From Pseudoxanthomonas sangjuensis (GTDB lineage Bacteria; Pseudomonadota; Gammaproteobacteria; Xanthomonadales; Xanthomonadaceae): a stretch of DNA of 64,000 bases. A model generated the notes under the pieces. It was not told the DNA's origin. It did not search any database and worked only from the letters and a program-made list of their open reading frames with translations. How positions within the stretch are numbered: position 1 is the first letter of the stretch; every line of letters starts with the position of its first letter. The DNA lies in the NCBI RefSeq assembly GCF_010211755.1, contig NZ_PDWR01000004.1, positions 62,001 to 126,000 on the forward strand. The letters run 5' to 3'. Position numbers and translations under genes: made by a program. Below, one piece after another: positions 56,901-63,766 of this stretch.

Positions 56901-57020
56901 AAGCACCGCCAGCGCGCGTTCGAGATCGGCGTGCAGCGCTACATGGGCAAGCCGTACCAGGAGCTGGACCTGATGCGCAACGTCTACGACCTGCTGGGAA
57001 TCGCCCGTGTCCGCGAATGA
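50988..57020 (+). CDS. chpA: Chemosensory pili hybrid histidine kinase ChpA
   Basis: A 2010-residue hybrid kinase of the CheA class, controlling twitching. The N-terminal 600 residues are FimL/ChpA-like helical. HPt-type histidines are seen at about 697 (HTLKGSGRL), 858 (HTMNG, probably degenerate) and 1271 (HTLKGGAR). Then come the dimerisation part (near 1410), the ATPase (HLMRNAVAHGLETPDVR, DDGAGIN, GRGVGMDVVYSEV), a CheW domain and a C-terminal receiver with Asp1936 in MLLDIEMPRMDG. It starts at GTG. Fewer HPt motifs are recognised than in Pseudomonas ChpA. A 15-bp tandem repeat lies in the linker at residues 1142-1171. Confidence 0.93.
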   Translation: MNALRDAMSQAALGWVKPELDETLRLARAEVEFFAEDPNDTARMHLCAGYLHQVQGTLQMVELYAPAMVAEELELLAQSLHDGKAADRDEACATLMRGTVLLPDYLERLQGGHRDIPIVLLPLLNDIRAARGAPGLSESVLFAPDLDRPLPTSVPLPEPMPWQARRGRIDAARQSFEQALAGWPEGGAPRDPVGLAAALKELSGSVEKTVARRSLWVAASVAEALRDGALAASDALRQGFAGLGRALQHWQQDGADVDLPPGQEPTRQLLYAVAQSSSRHPALDELRATFQLDAAAPSEAEVDHARSSISGRNRALFDTVGGVVKEELMRVKDALDLHMRTGADIAALQPQVGELSSVADTLGMLGLGAARDVVLQQRDALSALVAGQRRADEGALLNIAGALLYVDASLDSQVANLGAAGSHEEGAHATDAQHTIGALAQEAIANFAAAREGFVAFIETGWDHAELAEVPRLLAEVAGALRILDLAQAADYVEGVRRYVGNELIGRRRVPGGQQLDTLADAMASLEYYLEALRDKRPNQGDILDITRSSLEALRYWPLPPELAVEETVAAEEEPEPAAAEEAPAPVPAAAMEPPAVAAGLIEPSTAALVDAVVARAAPAPTLVTQPPETADAVPATAIGPEQGGFDTRSGDIDDEIREVFLEEFDEEIANLERLLPTWRAAPDDLEKLRPIRRVFHTLKGSGRLVGAGMLGEFSWKIENMLNRVLDGSRPPSEAVLALLGQASDTLPQLNAALHGRKAVWADIEGIKEVADRIAAGEDAFYTAPVGLPRFDEPAPAPAAAPVAAAPPLDGTPAQVDGVLREILETEVANHLETVHDWLARAESAPQPASEALLRAFHTMNGAFAMADVPEIPEVTGAAEQYLKRLLPANVPVSDAGVVALAESAQAISGTMAALRTPAPRVPVFAELAARLSALRDSLPPAPVAAEPPAGAYVEALPPIAPPLAPDALELAELVDNDLSAYLAAPEPGAPAGAAAPTQDRQPEAVEPFSDEAAGIADIGYDAASFEVEEISLEDADGQPGVGIEEIALEPAGAELQIEEISLASAEPVAEAEPSPEAHDVVPPLAPDDLQVEEVVLEDAATPEPAVETGIVEAEAVEAEAIEAGATEETAIQEPVSEQAAAEEAAAEEAAAEEAATEEAATEEAATEEAATEGMAVEEAAAEAEPVAAEPAVELPPLKAPVLAPEPAPQPAVMADIDAGELDAAELDLDLVDIFAEEGADLLDHSDGVLAKLREAPDDRNLVLELQRDLHTLKGGARMAGINAIGDLGHSIESLLEQVAAQRVDLGLDGVRALERGFDRLHALLAKTSAHRAVKIPAELIAEFNARSEGRSLPVPGAADAGPAHAPELAPLSAPVEIGEAVAEPVATEQAATPAVAADTEFFPQASQEQVRIRADLLDRLVNYAGEVAIYRARLEQQLGAFRGAMAELDRTNTRLHDQLRRLDLETEAQIVARYQREQDRGDPAFDPLELDRFSTLQQLSRALAESAADLTGLQGVLDDLSRQYDSLLQQQSRVSSELQDGLMRARMVPFDGLVPRLRRVLRQAAAETGKQVRMELDGAHGELDRNVLEHMTAPLEHLMRNAVAHGLETPDVRRKAGKDAEGTVRIRLRREGSEMVLQISDDGAGINHEAIRKRAEARGLIAPGATPSPAELERLILESGFSTAESVSQLAGRGVGMDVVYSEVRQLGGSLDIGSEAGRGTTFTLRLPQTLAVTQAVFVRIGETQFAVPVAAVGGIGRIARERYDVAGGKYLYGGQEYALHDLGALTGHDPAKAEGEAQIPLLLVNAGDLHAAVAVDEVLGNREIVVKPVGPQLASIPGIYGATITGDGSIVVILDAAPLVRRHLSQPALAHASAAQLPEQRRVPLVMVVDDSLTMRKVTGRVLERHNFEVVAARDGVEALERLEERIPDLMLLDIEMPRMDGYELATAMRADQRFRNVPIVMITSRTGDKHRQRAFEIGVQRYMGKPYQELDLMRNVYDLLGIARVRE
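54411..54500 (+). repeat. 15-bp tandem repeat within chpA
   Basis: Six units of 15 bases (consensus RCCGAAGAAGCGGCT) run from 54411 to 54500, with few changes between units, and encode repeated (A/T)EEAA. Being a multiple of three, unit gain or loss keeps the frame. Confidence 0.85.
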
Positions 57021-58479
57021 ATCCAGGCGCGTAGCCCTGCTGGCGCGCGAGGGCGCGGCGCGCGAAAAGCTGCGCCAGACCCTGCGCGAAGTCGGCGCCG
57101 ACGTCGTGATCGAGGCCGACCCGGCCGGCGTCGACGCCGTCGCGCTGAGGGCGGCCGCACCGCAGGTGCTGCTGGTCGCGCTGGAGCCGGTGATCGAGGA
57201 CAGCCTGCAACGGCTGGGCGAAGTGCTGCACGACCCGGAGATCAGCGTGATCTTCGACGACGCCGAACTGGCCGCGCAGCGCGAAGGCTGGAGCGCGCAG
57301 CGCTGGGCGCGGCACCTGGCGGCCAAGCTGCACGGCCACCAGGACGTGCTGCCGCCCGGGCACGAGGAAGACGAAGCCGACAAGGTCGCGCAACTGCGTC
57401 CCGGCCGCCCGGCGACGCCGGCGCAGCTGCACGCCGGCGACACCTTCGATCCGCATGTGCGCGAAGCGCGCGATACCGCGCCGGCGCTGCCGCAGGACGG
57501 CCTGTTGCCCGGCGAAGGCGATGGCGATGGCCCGGATGCGGACAGCGGTCTCCTGTCGCTGTCGGACGAGCCGTTGTCGCTGAGCGACGAACCCGAGGCC
57601 TGGCAGCCGCCGACGCGCACGCTGGACAACGAACTGGTCGATGGCTTCGGCGGACCGCGCCTCGACCCCGAACCCGACCCCGACCCCGTGCCGGAACCGC
57701 CGCGCAGGGCCGAACCGCCGCCGTTGCCGCCCGAGCTTCCGCCCGTCGCGTCCAAGCCGCTGCCCAGCGGCCTGAAGCTGGAACTGGAGGAACTGGATGC
57801 TGCACCGGCCACGCCGGCACGGCCGCAACCGGCGGAGCCGGCCGCAGTGCCGCCGCCGTTCGGCGGCCTGTCGCTGGAGCTGGAATCGCTGGACGGCGCG
57901 CCTGCCGCGTCGGCGCCTTCGCCGCCGCCGCCGGTGCAACCGCAAGCGGAGCCGCCGGCGCAGGGCGCAGTGGTGCTGTTCGCCGGGATCGGCGGTCCGG
58001 ACGCGGGGCGTCGCGTGCTGGCCGAACTGCCGGCGGGTTTCCCGCGCCCGGTGCTGGTGCACCTGCGCCTCGACGGCGGCCGCTACGACAACTTGGTCAA
58101 GCAGCTCGAGCGCGTCTCGCCGATGCCGGTGGTGTTGGCCGGCGCCGGCGACATGGCCAAGCGCGCGCAGGTCCACGTGCTGCCGAACGACGTCACCGCC
58201 GGCGTCGAGGAGGGCAGCGTCCGTTTCGTGGCCGGCGCGACCGTCGCCAGGGACCTGATCGCGGCGCTGCCGGCGGCACAGAGCTCGGTGCTGCTGCTCA
58301 GCGGCAGCGATCCGGCCTGCGTCGACGCGGCGGTGGCGCTGGCGGCGCAGGGCGCCTACGTCGCCGGCCAGTCGCTGCAGGGCTGCTACGACCCGGCGGC
58401 GTCGAAGGCGCTGCAAATCCGCGGCGGCAGCGTCGGTACGCCATCCGAACTGGCCGCCGGCGTGGCCAGGCACGGCTGA
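57007..58479 (+). CDS. chpB: CheB-like protein ChpB, likely catalytically impaired
   Basis: A 490-residue protein in the ChpB position. Residues 1-115 are a receiver-like region without a clear phospho-acceptor. A Pro/Glu-rich linker runs to about 315. Residues 319-490 resemble a CheB methylesterase: AVVLFAGIGGPDAG, then VLVHLRLDG and VLLLSGSDPACVD. The nucleophile Ser of the CheB GASTGG motif aligns with Gly327, so demethylation of PilJ by the usual mechanism is unlikely. It overlaps the end of chpA by 14 bases. A scaffold or phosphate-sink role is possible but unproven. Confidence 0.75.
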   Translation: MSANESRRVALLAREGAAREKLRQTLREVGADVVIEADPAGVDAVALRAAAPQVLLVALEPVIEDSLQRLGEVLHDPEISVIFDDAELAAQREGWSAQRWARHLAAKLHGHQDVLPPGHEEDEADKVAQLRPGRPATPAQLHAGDTFDPHVREARDTAPALPQDGLLPGEGDGDGPDADSGLLSLSDEPLSLSDEPEAWQPPTRTLDNELVDGFGGPRLDPEPDPDPVPEPPRRAEPPPLPPELPPVASKPLPSGLKLELEELDAAPATPARPQPAEPAAVPPPFGGLSLELESLDGAPAASAPSPPPPVQPQAEPPAQGAVVLFAGIGGPDAGRRVLAELPAGFPRPVLVHLRLDGGRYDNLVKQLERVSPMPVVLAGAGDMAKRAQVHVLPNDVTAGVEEGSVRFVAGATVARDLIAALPAAQSSVLLLSGSDPACVDAAVALAAQGAYVAGQSLQGCYDPAASKALQIRGGSVGTPSELAAGVARHG

Positions 58480-58499
58480 AACGATTCCCGGAGTAGAGC

Positions 58500-58970
58500 A
58501 TGGCCCATTCCAACGACGAAATCCGCGGCGTACTGGTGCAGGTCGCCGGCGAGCGCGTGCTGCTGCCGAACGCGACGATCGGCGAAGTGCTGGCGAAGGT
58601 GCCGGTGGAACCGATCGCCAACGCGCCGCAGTGGCTGGCGGGACGGATCCACTGGCACGGCTGGCAGGTGCCGCTGGTGTCGTTCGCGCGCCTGGCCAAC
58701 CTGAGCGACGAAGGCCTGACCGCGAACAGCAAGATCGTGGTGCTGAAGGCGCTGGGCGGCGACGCGGACATGCCGTACGTGGCGCTGTTGACGCCGTCGT
58801 TCCCGCGCCTGGTGTCGGTGCCGCGCGACGGCCTGCTGGCCGACGCCAGCGAGGAGTCGTTGCCGGAAGGCGTGCTGGTGCGCGTGCTGATCGGCGACGA
58901 AGTGGCGCTGCTGCCCGACCTGGACAAGGTCGAATCGATGGTCGGCGAGGCGTTGAAGCAGGCGGCGTGA
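58500..58970 (+). CDS. chpC: Chemosensory pili CheW-like protein ChpC
   Basis: A 156-residue CheW-domain protein closing the operon. Visible are VLVQVAGERVLLPNATIGEV and WLAGRIHWHGWQVPLVSFAR, the CheW beta-barrel pattern. ChpC is an auxiliary adaptor for some inputs to the Chp pathway in pseudomonads. It starts 20 bases after chpB and converges on rsmE. Confidence 0.85.
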   Translation: MAHSNDEIRGVLVQVAGERVLLPNATIGEVLAKVPVEPIANAPQWLAGRIHWHGWQVPLVSFARLANLSDEGLTANSKIVVLKALGGDADMPYVALLTPSFPRLVSVPRDGLLADASEESLPEGVLVRVLIGDEVALLPDLDKVESMVGEALKQAA

Positions 58971-58985
58971 GGCCTGGCGCCGCCC

Positions 58986-59717
58986 CTACAAGTCGCCAAA
59001 TCTGGATTGCAGCGCCGCGATCGCGGCCAGCCCCGCGGTTTCCGTGCGCAGGATCCGCGGGCCCAGGCGCAGGCCGCCGAAACCGGCCGACTTCAATGTT
59101 TCGCGGTCGCGCGGCGACCAGCCGCCTTCGGGGCCGATGGCGACGGCGACCGACGGAGGCGACGGCGCCGGCAGCGACGACAGCGCGTGTTCGCCTTCCG
59201 GGTCCAGCGTGAGTTTCAGCGTCGCCTGCACCGAGCGCGCGGCGTCGGCCAGCGAAGCCGGCGCGGACAGTTCCGGGATCGTCGCGCGGCCGCTCTGTTC
59301 GCAGGCGGCGACGATCACGTTGCGCCAGTGCTCGACACGCCTGGCCGCGCGCTCGGCGTCGAGCTTCACTTCGCTGCGCTCGGAATTCACCGGCACGACC
59401 GCGGCGACGCCGAGCTCGGTCGCCTTCTGCAGGATCAGGTCCATCTTCTCGCCGCGGGCGATGCCCTGCAGCAGCACGATGCGCAGCGGCGATTCGTTGC
59501 GGGCCTCCGACTTCGAGGCGACCGCGGCGCGGACCTCGCGCTTGCCCGCCGCGACGATGCGCGCGGCGTAGTCGTGGCCATCGCCGTTGAACAGCACGCA
59601 CTCGTCGCCTTCGCGCAGGCGCAGCACGCGCACCAGGTGCGCGGCGGCCGAGTCGGGCAGGGCGATTTCCGCGCCGGTCGACAGCGGCGTCGCGACGAAG
59701 CAGCGGGTCAGGCGCAT
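58986..59717 (-). CDS. rsmE: 16S rRNA (uracil(1498)-N(3))-methyltransferase
   Basis: SPOUT-class methyltransferase that makes m3U1498 on 16S rRNA, 243 residues. An N-terminal PUA-like part (HLVRVLRLREGDECVLFNGD) is followed by GEKMDLILQKATELGV, the SAM-binding knot AIGPEGGWSPRDRE and LGPRILRTETAGLAAIAAL, the classic RsmE end. Its start overlaps the bioA stop by 10 bases. Confidence 0.95.
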   Translation of the reverse strand: MRLTRCFVATPLSTGAEIALPDSAAAHLVRVLRLREGDECVLFNGDGHDYAARIVAAGKREVRAAVASKSEARNESPLRIVLLQGIARGEKMDLILQKATELGVAAVVPVNSERSEVKLDAERAARRVEHWRNVIVAACEQSGRATIPELSAPASLADAARSVQATLKLTLDPEGEHALSSLPAPSPPSVAVAIGPEGGWSPRDRETLKSAGFGGLRLGPRILRTETAGLAAIAALQSRFGDL

Positions 59718-61111
59718 GCGGTGGCCTCGTCGATCGCCGCGCGCGTGGTTTCCGCGAGCAGCGCGAGTTGCGCGTCGTCGATGCAATACGGCGGCATCCA
59801 GTACAGGACGTCGCCGAGCGGGCGCAGCACCACGCCGCGGGCCAGCGCGGCGCGGTAGGCGCGCAAGCCGACGCGCGCTTCGGCCGGGAAGGGCGTGGCC
59901 CGGTTCCCGTCGCGGGTCAGTTCGAAGGCGACGATCATCCCGGTCTGGCGCACGTCGGCGACATGCGGGTGGCCGCGGAACGCGTCCGCCAGCCGCGCCA
60001 TCTTCGCCGCGGTGGCGCGGTTGCGTTCGAGGATGCCGTCGCTTTCGAAGATGCGCAGCGACGCCAGCGCCGCCGCGCAGGCCAGCGGGTTGCCGGTGTA
60101 GCTGTGCGAATGCAGGAAGGCGCGTTCGCGCGAATCGTCGAGGAAGGCGTCGTAGACCTGCTGCGTGGCCAGCACCGCCGCCAGCGGCAGGAAGCCGCCG
60201 GTCAGGCCCTTGGACACGCACATCAGGTCGGGCATCGCGCCGGCCTGCTCGAACGCGAACATCGTGCCGGTGCGGCCGAAGCCGGTGGCGATCTCGTCGG
60301 CGATCAGGAACGCGCCGTTGGCGTCGCACAGCTGGCGCGCGCGGCGCAGGTAGGCGGGGTGGTGCATGCGCATGCCGCCGGCGCACTGCACCAGCGGTTC
60401 GACGATCAGCGCGCAGATCTCGCCGGGATGGCGATCGAACAGCGCCGCCAGCGCGTCGGCGGCGCGCCCGGCGCACTGCTCGGCCGATTCGCCGCCGCGC
60501 GCCGCGTAGGCGTCCGGCGACGGCGCGAACAGCGCTTCGGCCAGCAGCGGCGCGTAGGTGCGGCGGTACAGCGGGATGTCGCCGACCGACAGCGCGCCGA
60601 TGGTCTCGCCGTGGTAGCCGTTTTCCAGCGCAACGAATTTGCTCCGCCGTTCCTCGCCGAGGTTGCGGAAGAAGTGGAAGGCCATCTTCAACGCCACTTC
60701 GACGCCGGCCGAGCCGTTGTCGGCGTAGAACACCTTGGCCGGCGGCTCGCGCCCCGCCTGCTTCGGCGCGATGGCCAGCAGCTTCTCCGCCAGTTCGATC
60801 GCCGGTTCGTGGCCGAAGCCGGCCAGCAGCACCTGCTCCAGCGTGCCCGCCTGTTTCGCGATGGCGGCGGCGATGCGCGGCTCGGCGTGGCCGAACAGGT
60901 TGGTCCACCAGCTGCCGACCGCGTCCAGGTAGCGGCGGCCGTCGTGGCCGACCAGCCATGCGCCTTCGCCGCGCGCGATCGGCACCAGCGGCAACGCGTG
61001 CGGATGCTCGCGCATCTGCGTGCAGGGATGCCACAACACGGCCAGGTCGCGCTCGCGCCAGCGCGCCGCCTCCGGATTCCCACCGTCAATAGTCGCCGGC
61101 TCTGCTACCAT
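59708..61111 (-). CDS. bioA: Adenosylmethionine-8-amino-7-oxononanoate aminotransferase
   Basis: PLP enzyme of biotin synthesis that makes 7,8-diaminopelargonate using SAM as amino donor, 467 residues. It has LWHPCTQMREHPHALPLVPI near the start, AVGSWWTNLFGHAEP, NGYHGETIGALSVGD and the PLP lysine in MCVSKGLTGGFLPLAAVL. The SAM-using type is shown by the WHPCTQM motif. The start at 61111 (MVAEPATIDGG) is chosen because family members begin shortly before RWRERDL; 61129 and 61138 are alternatives. It is divergent from nudE. Confidence 0.94.
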   Translation of the reverse strand: MVAEPATIDGGNPEAARWRERDLAVLWHPCTQMREHPHALPLVPIARGEGAWLVGHDGRRYLDAVGSWWTNLFGHAEPRIAAAIAKQAGTLEQVLLAGFGHEPAIELAEKLLAIAPKQAGREPPAKVFYADNGSAGVEVALKMAFHFFRNLGEERRSKFVALENGYHGETIGALSVGDIPLYRRTYAPLLAEALFAPSPDAYAARGGESAEQCAGRAADALAALFDRHPGEICALIVEPLVQCAGGMRMHHPAYLRRARQLCDANGAFLIADEIATGFGRTGTMFAFEQAGAMPDLMCVSKGLTGGFLPLAAVLATQQVYDAFLDDSRERAFLHSHSYTGNPLACAAALASLRIFESDGILERNRATAAKMARLADAFRGHPHVADVRQTGMIVAFELTRDGNRATPFPAEARVGLRAYRAALARGVVLRPLGDVLYWMPPYCIDDAQLALLAETTRAAIDEATACA

Positions 61112-61188
61112 TCGCGGGACATGTTCCATCGACTGCATCCCGCCATCATATCGGCCGCGACCAGACCGTGCATGGCTGGGCACGCGCC

Positions 61189-61737
61189 ATGAGCCGCCGG
61201 CTCCCCACGATCCATGGCGTGACCGAGCAGGAAGCCGGACCCTACCGGATGGAGCGGCTGGACCTGGAATTCGCCAACGGCGAGCGCCGCCGTTTCGACC
61301 GCCTGGTCACGCGCGGCCACGGCGCGGTGGTGGTGGTGCCGATGCTCGACGACGAAACCGTGCTGCTGGTGCGCGAATACGCCGCCGGCGTGCACCGCTA
61401 CGAACTGGGCCTGGTCAAGGGCCGCATCGATGCCGGCGAAACGCCGGAGCAGGCGGCCGACCGCGAATTGAAGGAGGAAGCCGGCTACGGCGCGCACCGC
61501 ATCGACGTGCTGCGGCCGCTGAGCCTGGCGCCGACCTACATGAGCCACCAGTCGTGGCTGGTGCTGGCGCGCGACCTGTACCCGGAAAAGCTGCCCGGCG
61601 ACGAGCCGGAGGAGCTGGAAGTGGTGCCGTGGAAGCTGGAGCGGCTCGACGAGCTGATGCTGCGCGAAGATTTTTCCGAAGGCCGCTCGCTGGCGGCCCT
61701 GTTCATTGCCAGGGAATGGCTGCAACGGTTGTCCTGA
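61189..61737 (+). CDS. nudE: ADP compounds hydrolase NudE, Nudix family
   Basis: Nudix hydrolase of 182 residues acting on ADP-ribose, NADH and diadenosine polyphosphates by family. The full Nudix box is GRIDAGETPEQAADRELKEE followed by AGY, with the expected Gly, Glu, Arg and Glu positions. The N-terminal MSRRLPTIHGVTEQEAGPYR is NudE-like. The stop is directly followed by the cysQ ATG, so the two are coupled. Confidence 0.88.
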   Translation: MSRRLPTIHGVTEQEAGPYRMERLDLEFANGERRRFDRLVTRGHGAVVVVPMLDDETVLLVREYAAGVHRYELGLVKGRIDAGETPEQAADRELKEEAGYGAHRIDVLRPLSLAPTYMSHQSWLVLARDLYPEKLPGDEPEELEVVPWKLERLDELMLREDFSEGRSLAALFIAREWLQRLS

Positions 61738-62544
61738 ATGCGAATCTCCCCCGACCATTACGAAGCGGTGATCGCCATCGCGCACGAGGCCGCCGCCGCG
61801 ATCATGGCGGTGTACGCGCAGACGTTCGAAGTCGAGAGCAAGGCCGACGACACGCCGCTGACCCGCGCCGACATGGCTGCGCACCACATCATCGCCGAAG
61901 GCCTGCAGCGTTTGACGCCGGACTGGCCGGTGCTGTCGGAGGAGGCCTCCGACATCCCGTGGTCGGTGCGCGCGGAGTGGCCGACCTACTGGCTGGTCGA
62001 TCCGCTCGACGGCACCCGCGAGTTCGTCAAGCGCAATGGCGAGTTCACCGTCAACATCGCGCTGGTCGAAGAGAACCAGCCGGTGTTCGGCGTGGTGGTG
62101 GCGCCGGTCACCGGCACCGCGTGGCATGCGATGCAGGGCCGTGACGCGTTCCGCCGCGACGGCGACAGCGACACGCTGCTGCGCACGCGGCGCCCGGCGC
62201 GGCCGCCGTTGCGCGTGGCCGCGAGCCGCTCGCACCGCGATGCGCGCACCGATGCGCTGCTGGAGCGGATCGCGGCGTGGAGCGGCGATGCGGCGGAGAC
62301 GCTGGCGCTGGGTTCCTCGCTGAAATTCTGCCGCATCGCCGAGGGCGCGCTGGACGTGTACCCGCGTTTCGGGCCGACCTCGGAGTGGGACACGGCGGCG
62401 GCGCAGTGCATCCTGGAATCGGCCGGCGGGGCGTTGCTGGCGCCGGACGGGCGGTCGTTCCGCTACAACCGGCGCGAGTCGCTGTTGAACGGCGACTTCA
62501 TCGCGCTGGGCGATCCGACCCTGCCTTGGCAGGATTGGCTGTAA
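61738..62544 (+). CDS. cysQ: 3'(2'),5'-bisphosphate nucleotidase CysQ
   Basis: Mg-dependent, lithium-sensitive phosphatase that clears PAP (adenosine 3',5'-bisphosphate) formed in sulfate assimilation, 268 residues. The inositol monophosphatase motifs are visible: SEEAS, YWLVDPLDGTREFVKRNGEF (metal site DPLDGT) and the late FGPTSEWDTAAAQCILESAG. Immediately follows nudE with no spacer; both remove toxic nucleotides, and mazG comes next. Confidence 0.93.
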   Translation: MRISPDHYEAVIAIAHEAAAAIMAVYAQTFEVESKADDTPLTRADMAAHHIIAEGLQRLTPDWPVLSEEASDIPWSVRAEWPTYWLVDPLDGTREFVKRNGEFTVNIALVEENQPVFGVVVAPVTGTAWHAMQGRDAFRRDGDSDTLLRTRRPARPPLRVAASRSHRDARTDALLERIAAWSGDAAETLALGSSLKFCRIAEGALDVYPRFGPTSEWDTAAAQCILESAGGALLAPDGRSFRYNRRESLLNGDFIALGDPTLPWQDWL

Positions 62545-62549
62545 ACGGC

Positions 62550-63368
62550 ATGGACAGGCCGAAAGCCCCCATCGACGAACTCCTCGAAATCATGGCCCGG
62601 CTGCGCGATCCGCAAGGCGGTTGCCCGTGGGACCTGCAGCAGGATTTCTCGACCATCGCGCCGTACACGATCGAGGAGGCCTACGAAGTCGCCGATGCGA
62701 TCGACCGCAACGACCTGGACGACCTGAAGGGCGAACTCGGCGACCTGCTGCTGCAGGTGGTGTTCCACGCGCAGATGGCGAAGGAGCGGGGCGCGTTCGG
62801 CTTCGACGACGTGGTGCGTTCGATCAGCGACAAGATGCTGCGGCGGCATCCGCACGTGTTCGGCGAGGCCTCGCGCGACGACGCGGCGGCGGTCGAGGAG
62901 AGCTGGCATGCGATCAAGCGGGCCGAACGCGCCGCGGCCGGCGACGAGGATGCATCCGCGCTGGCCGGCATCGCCCGCGGCCTGCCGGAATGGCAGCGCG
63001 CGGTGAAGCTGCAGGCGCGCGCGGCGAAGACCGGCTTCGACTGGCCCGGTCCGGAGCCGGTGATCGCCAAGCTGCACGAGGAAATCGACGAAGTGCGCGC
63101 CGAATTCGCCCGGGGCGACGTGGAGGCGAACCGCGCGCGGCTGGAGGACGAGATCGGCGACGTGCTGTTCGTCTGCGCCAACCTGGCGCGGCACGCGAAG
63201 GTCGACGTCGGCGCGGCGCTGCGCCACGCCAACGCGAAGTTCGAGCGGCGCTTCCGCGCGATGGAAAGGCTCGCCGAAGCCGACGGCAGGCCGCTTGCCG
63301 GACAACCGCTGGAAGCGCAGGAGGCCTACTGGACGCGGGCCAAGCGCATCGAGCGCGGGGAAGGCTGA
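62550..63368 (+). CDS. mazG: Nucleoside triphosphate pyrophosphohydrolase MazG
   Basis: House-cleaning enzyme that hydrolyses non-canonical NTPs, 272 residues with two MazG domains. The first has CPWDLQQDFSTIAPYTIEEA and the EExxE/ExxD metal helices (ELGDLLLQVVFHAQ); the second has EEIDEVRAEF and EDEIGDVLFVCANLARH. Length is typical. The ATG at 62550 lies 5 bases after cysQ. Third gene of a nucleotide-maintenance group. Confidence 0.95.
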   Translation: MDRPKAPIDELLEIMARLRDPQGGCPWDLQQDFSTIAPYTIEEAYEVADAIDRNDLDDLKGELGDLLLQVVFHAQMAKERGAFGFDDVVRSISDKMLRRHPHVFGEASRDDAAAVEESWHAIKRAERAAAGDEDASALAGIARGLPEWQRAVKLQARAAKTGFDWPGPEPVIAKLHEEIDEVRAEFARGDVEANRARLEDEIGDVLFVCANLARHAKVDVGAALRHANAKFERRFRAMERLAEADGRPLAGQPLEAQEAYWTRAKRIERGEG

Positions 63369-63439
63369 GCGGCGGCGTTGTCTCCGCATCGCGCCCGGCG
63401 CATCATGGCGCCGTCGCGACGCCGCTTCCGGGAGGGGAA

Positions 63440-63742
63440 ATGAGCCGCTTCGCCAGTTTCCGCGAGTTCTATCCGTTCTACCTCAGCGAACACCGGAACC
63501 GCACTTCGCGCCGGCTGCATTTCGCCGGCAGCTGCGGCGCATTGGGCTTCGTCGCCGGCGCGATCTTCAGCGGCAACGCGTGGTGGCTGCTGGCCGCGCT
63601 GTTCTGCGGCTACGGCTTCGCCTGGGTGGGGCATTTCTTCTTCGAGAAGAACCGGCCGGCGACGTTCAGGCACCCGTTCTATTCCTTCGCCGGCGACTGG
63701 GTGATGTTCAAGGACATCCTGGCCGGGAAGATCAAGTTCTGA
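63440..63742 (+). CDS. DUF962 (Mpo1-like) membrane protein
   Basis: A 100-residue membrane protein with two central hydrophobic segments. The conserved HRNRTSRRLHFAGS and WVGHFFFEKNRPATFRHPF carry the His residues that in the yeast homologue Mpo1 serve as an iron-dependent dioxygenase for 2-hydroxy fatty acids. Whether the bacterial protein does this is not known. It has a very strong RBS (GGAGGGG) and is 71 bases after mazG. Confidence 0.85.
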   Translation: MSRFASFREFYPFYLSEHRNRTSRRLHFAGSCGALGFVAGAIFSGNAWWLLAALFCGYGFAWVGHFFFEKNRPATFRHPFYSFAGDWVMFKDILAGKIKF

Positions 63743-63766
63743 GAAAGCGCTGCGCCGGCGGTTCGG

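Noticed and set aside
50883-57812. Antisense open frame of about 2300 codons opposite pilJ, chpA and chpB
   Set aside because: It mirrors the codon bias of GC-rich coding DNA on the other strand. The plus strand has full Chp domain motifs, and the antisense product is low-complexity Arg/Gly/Val/His text without domains.
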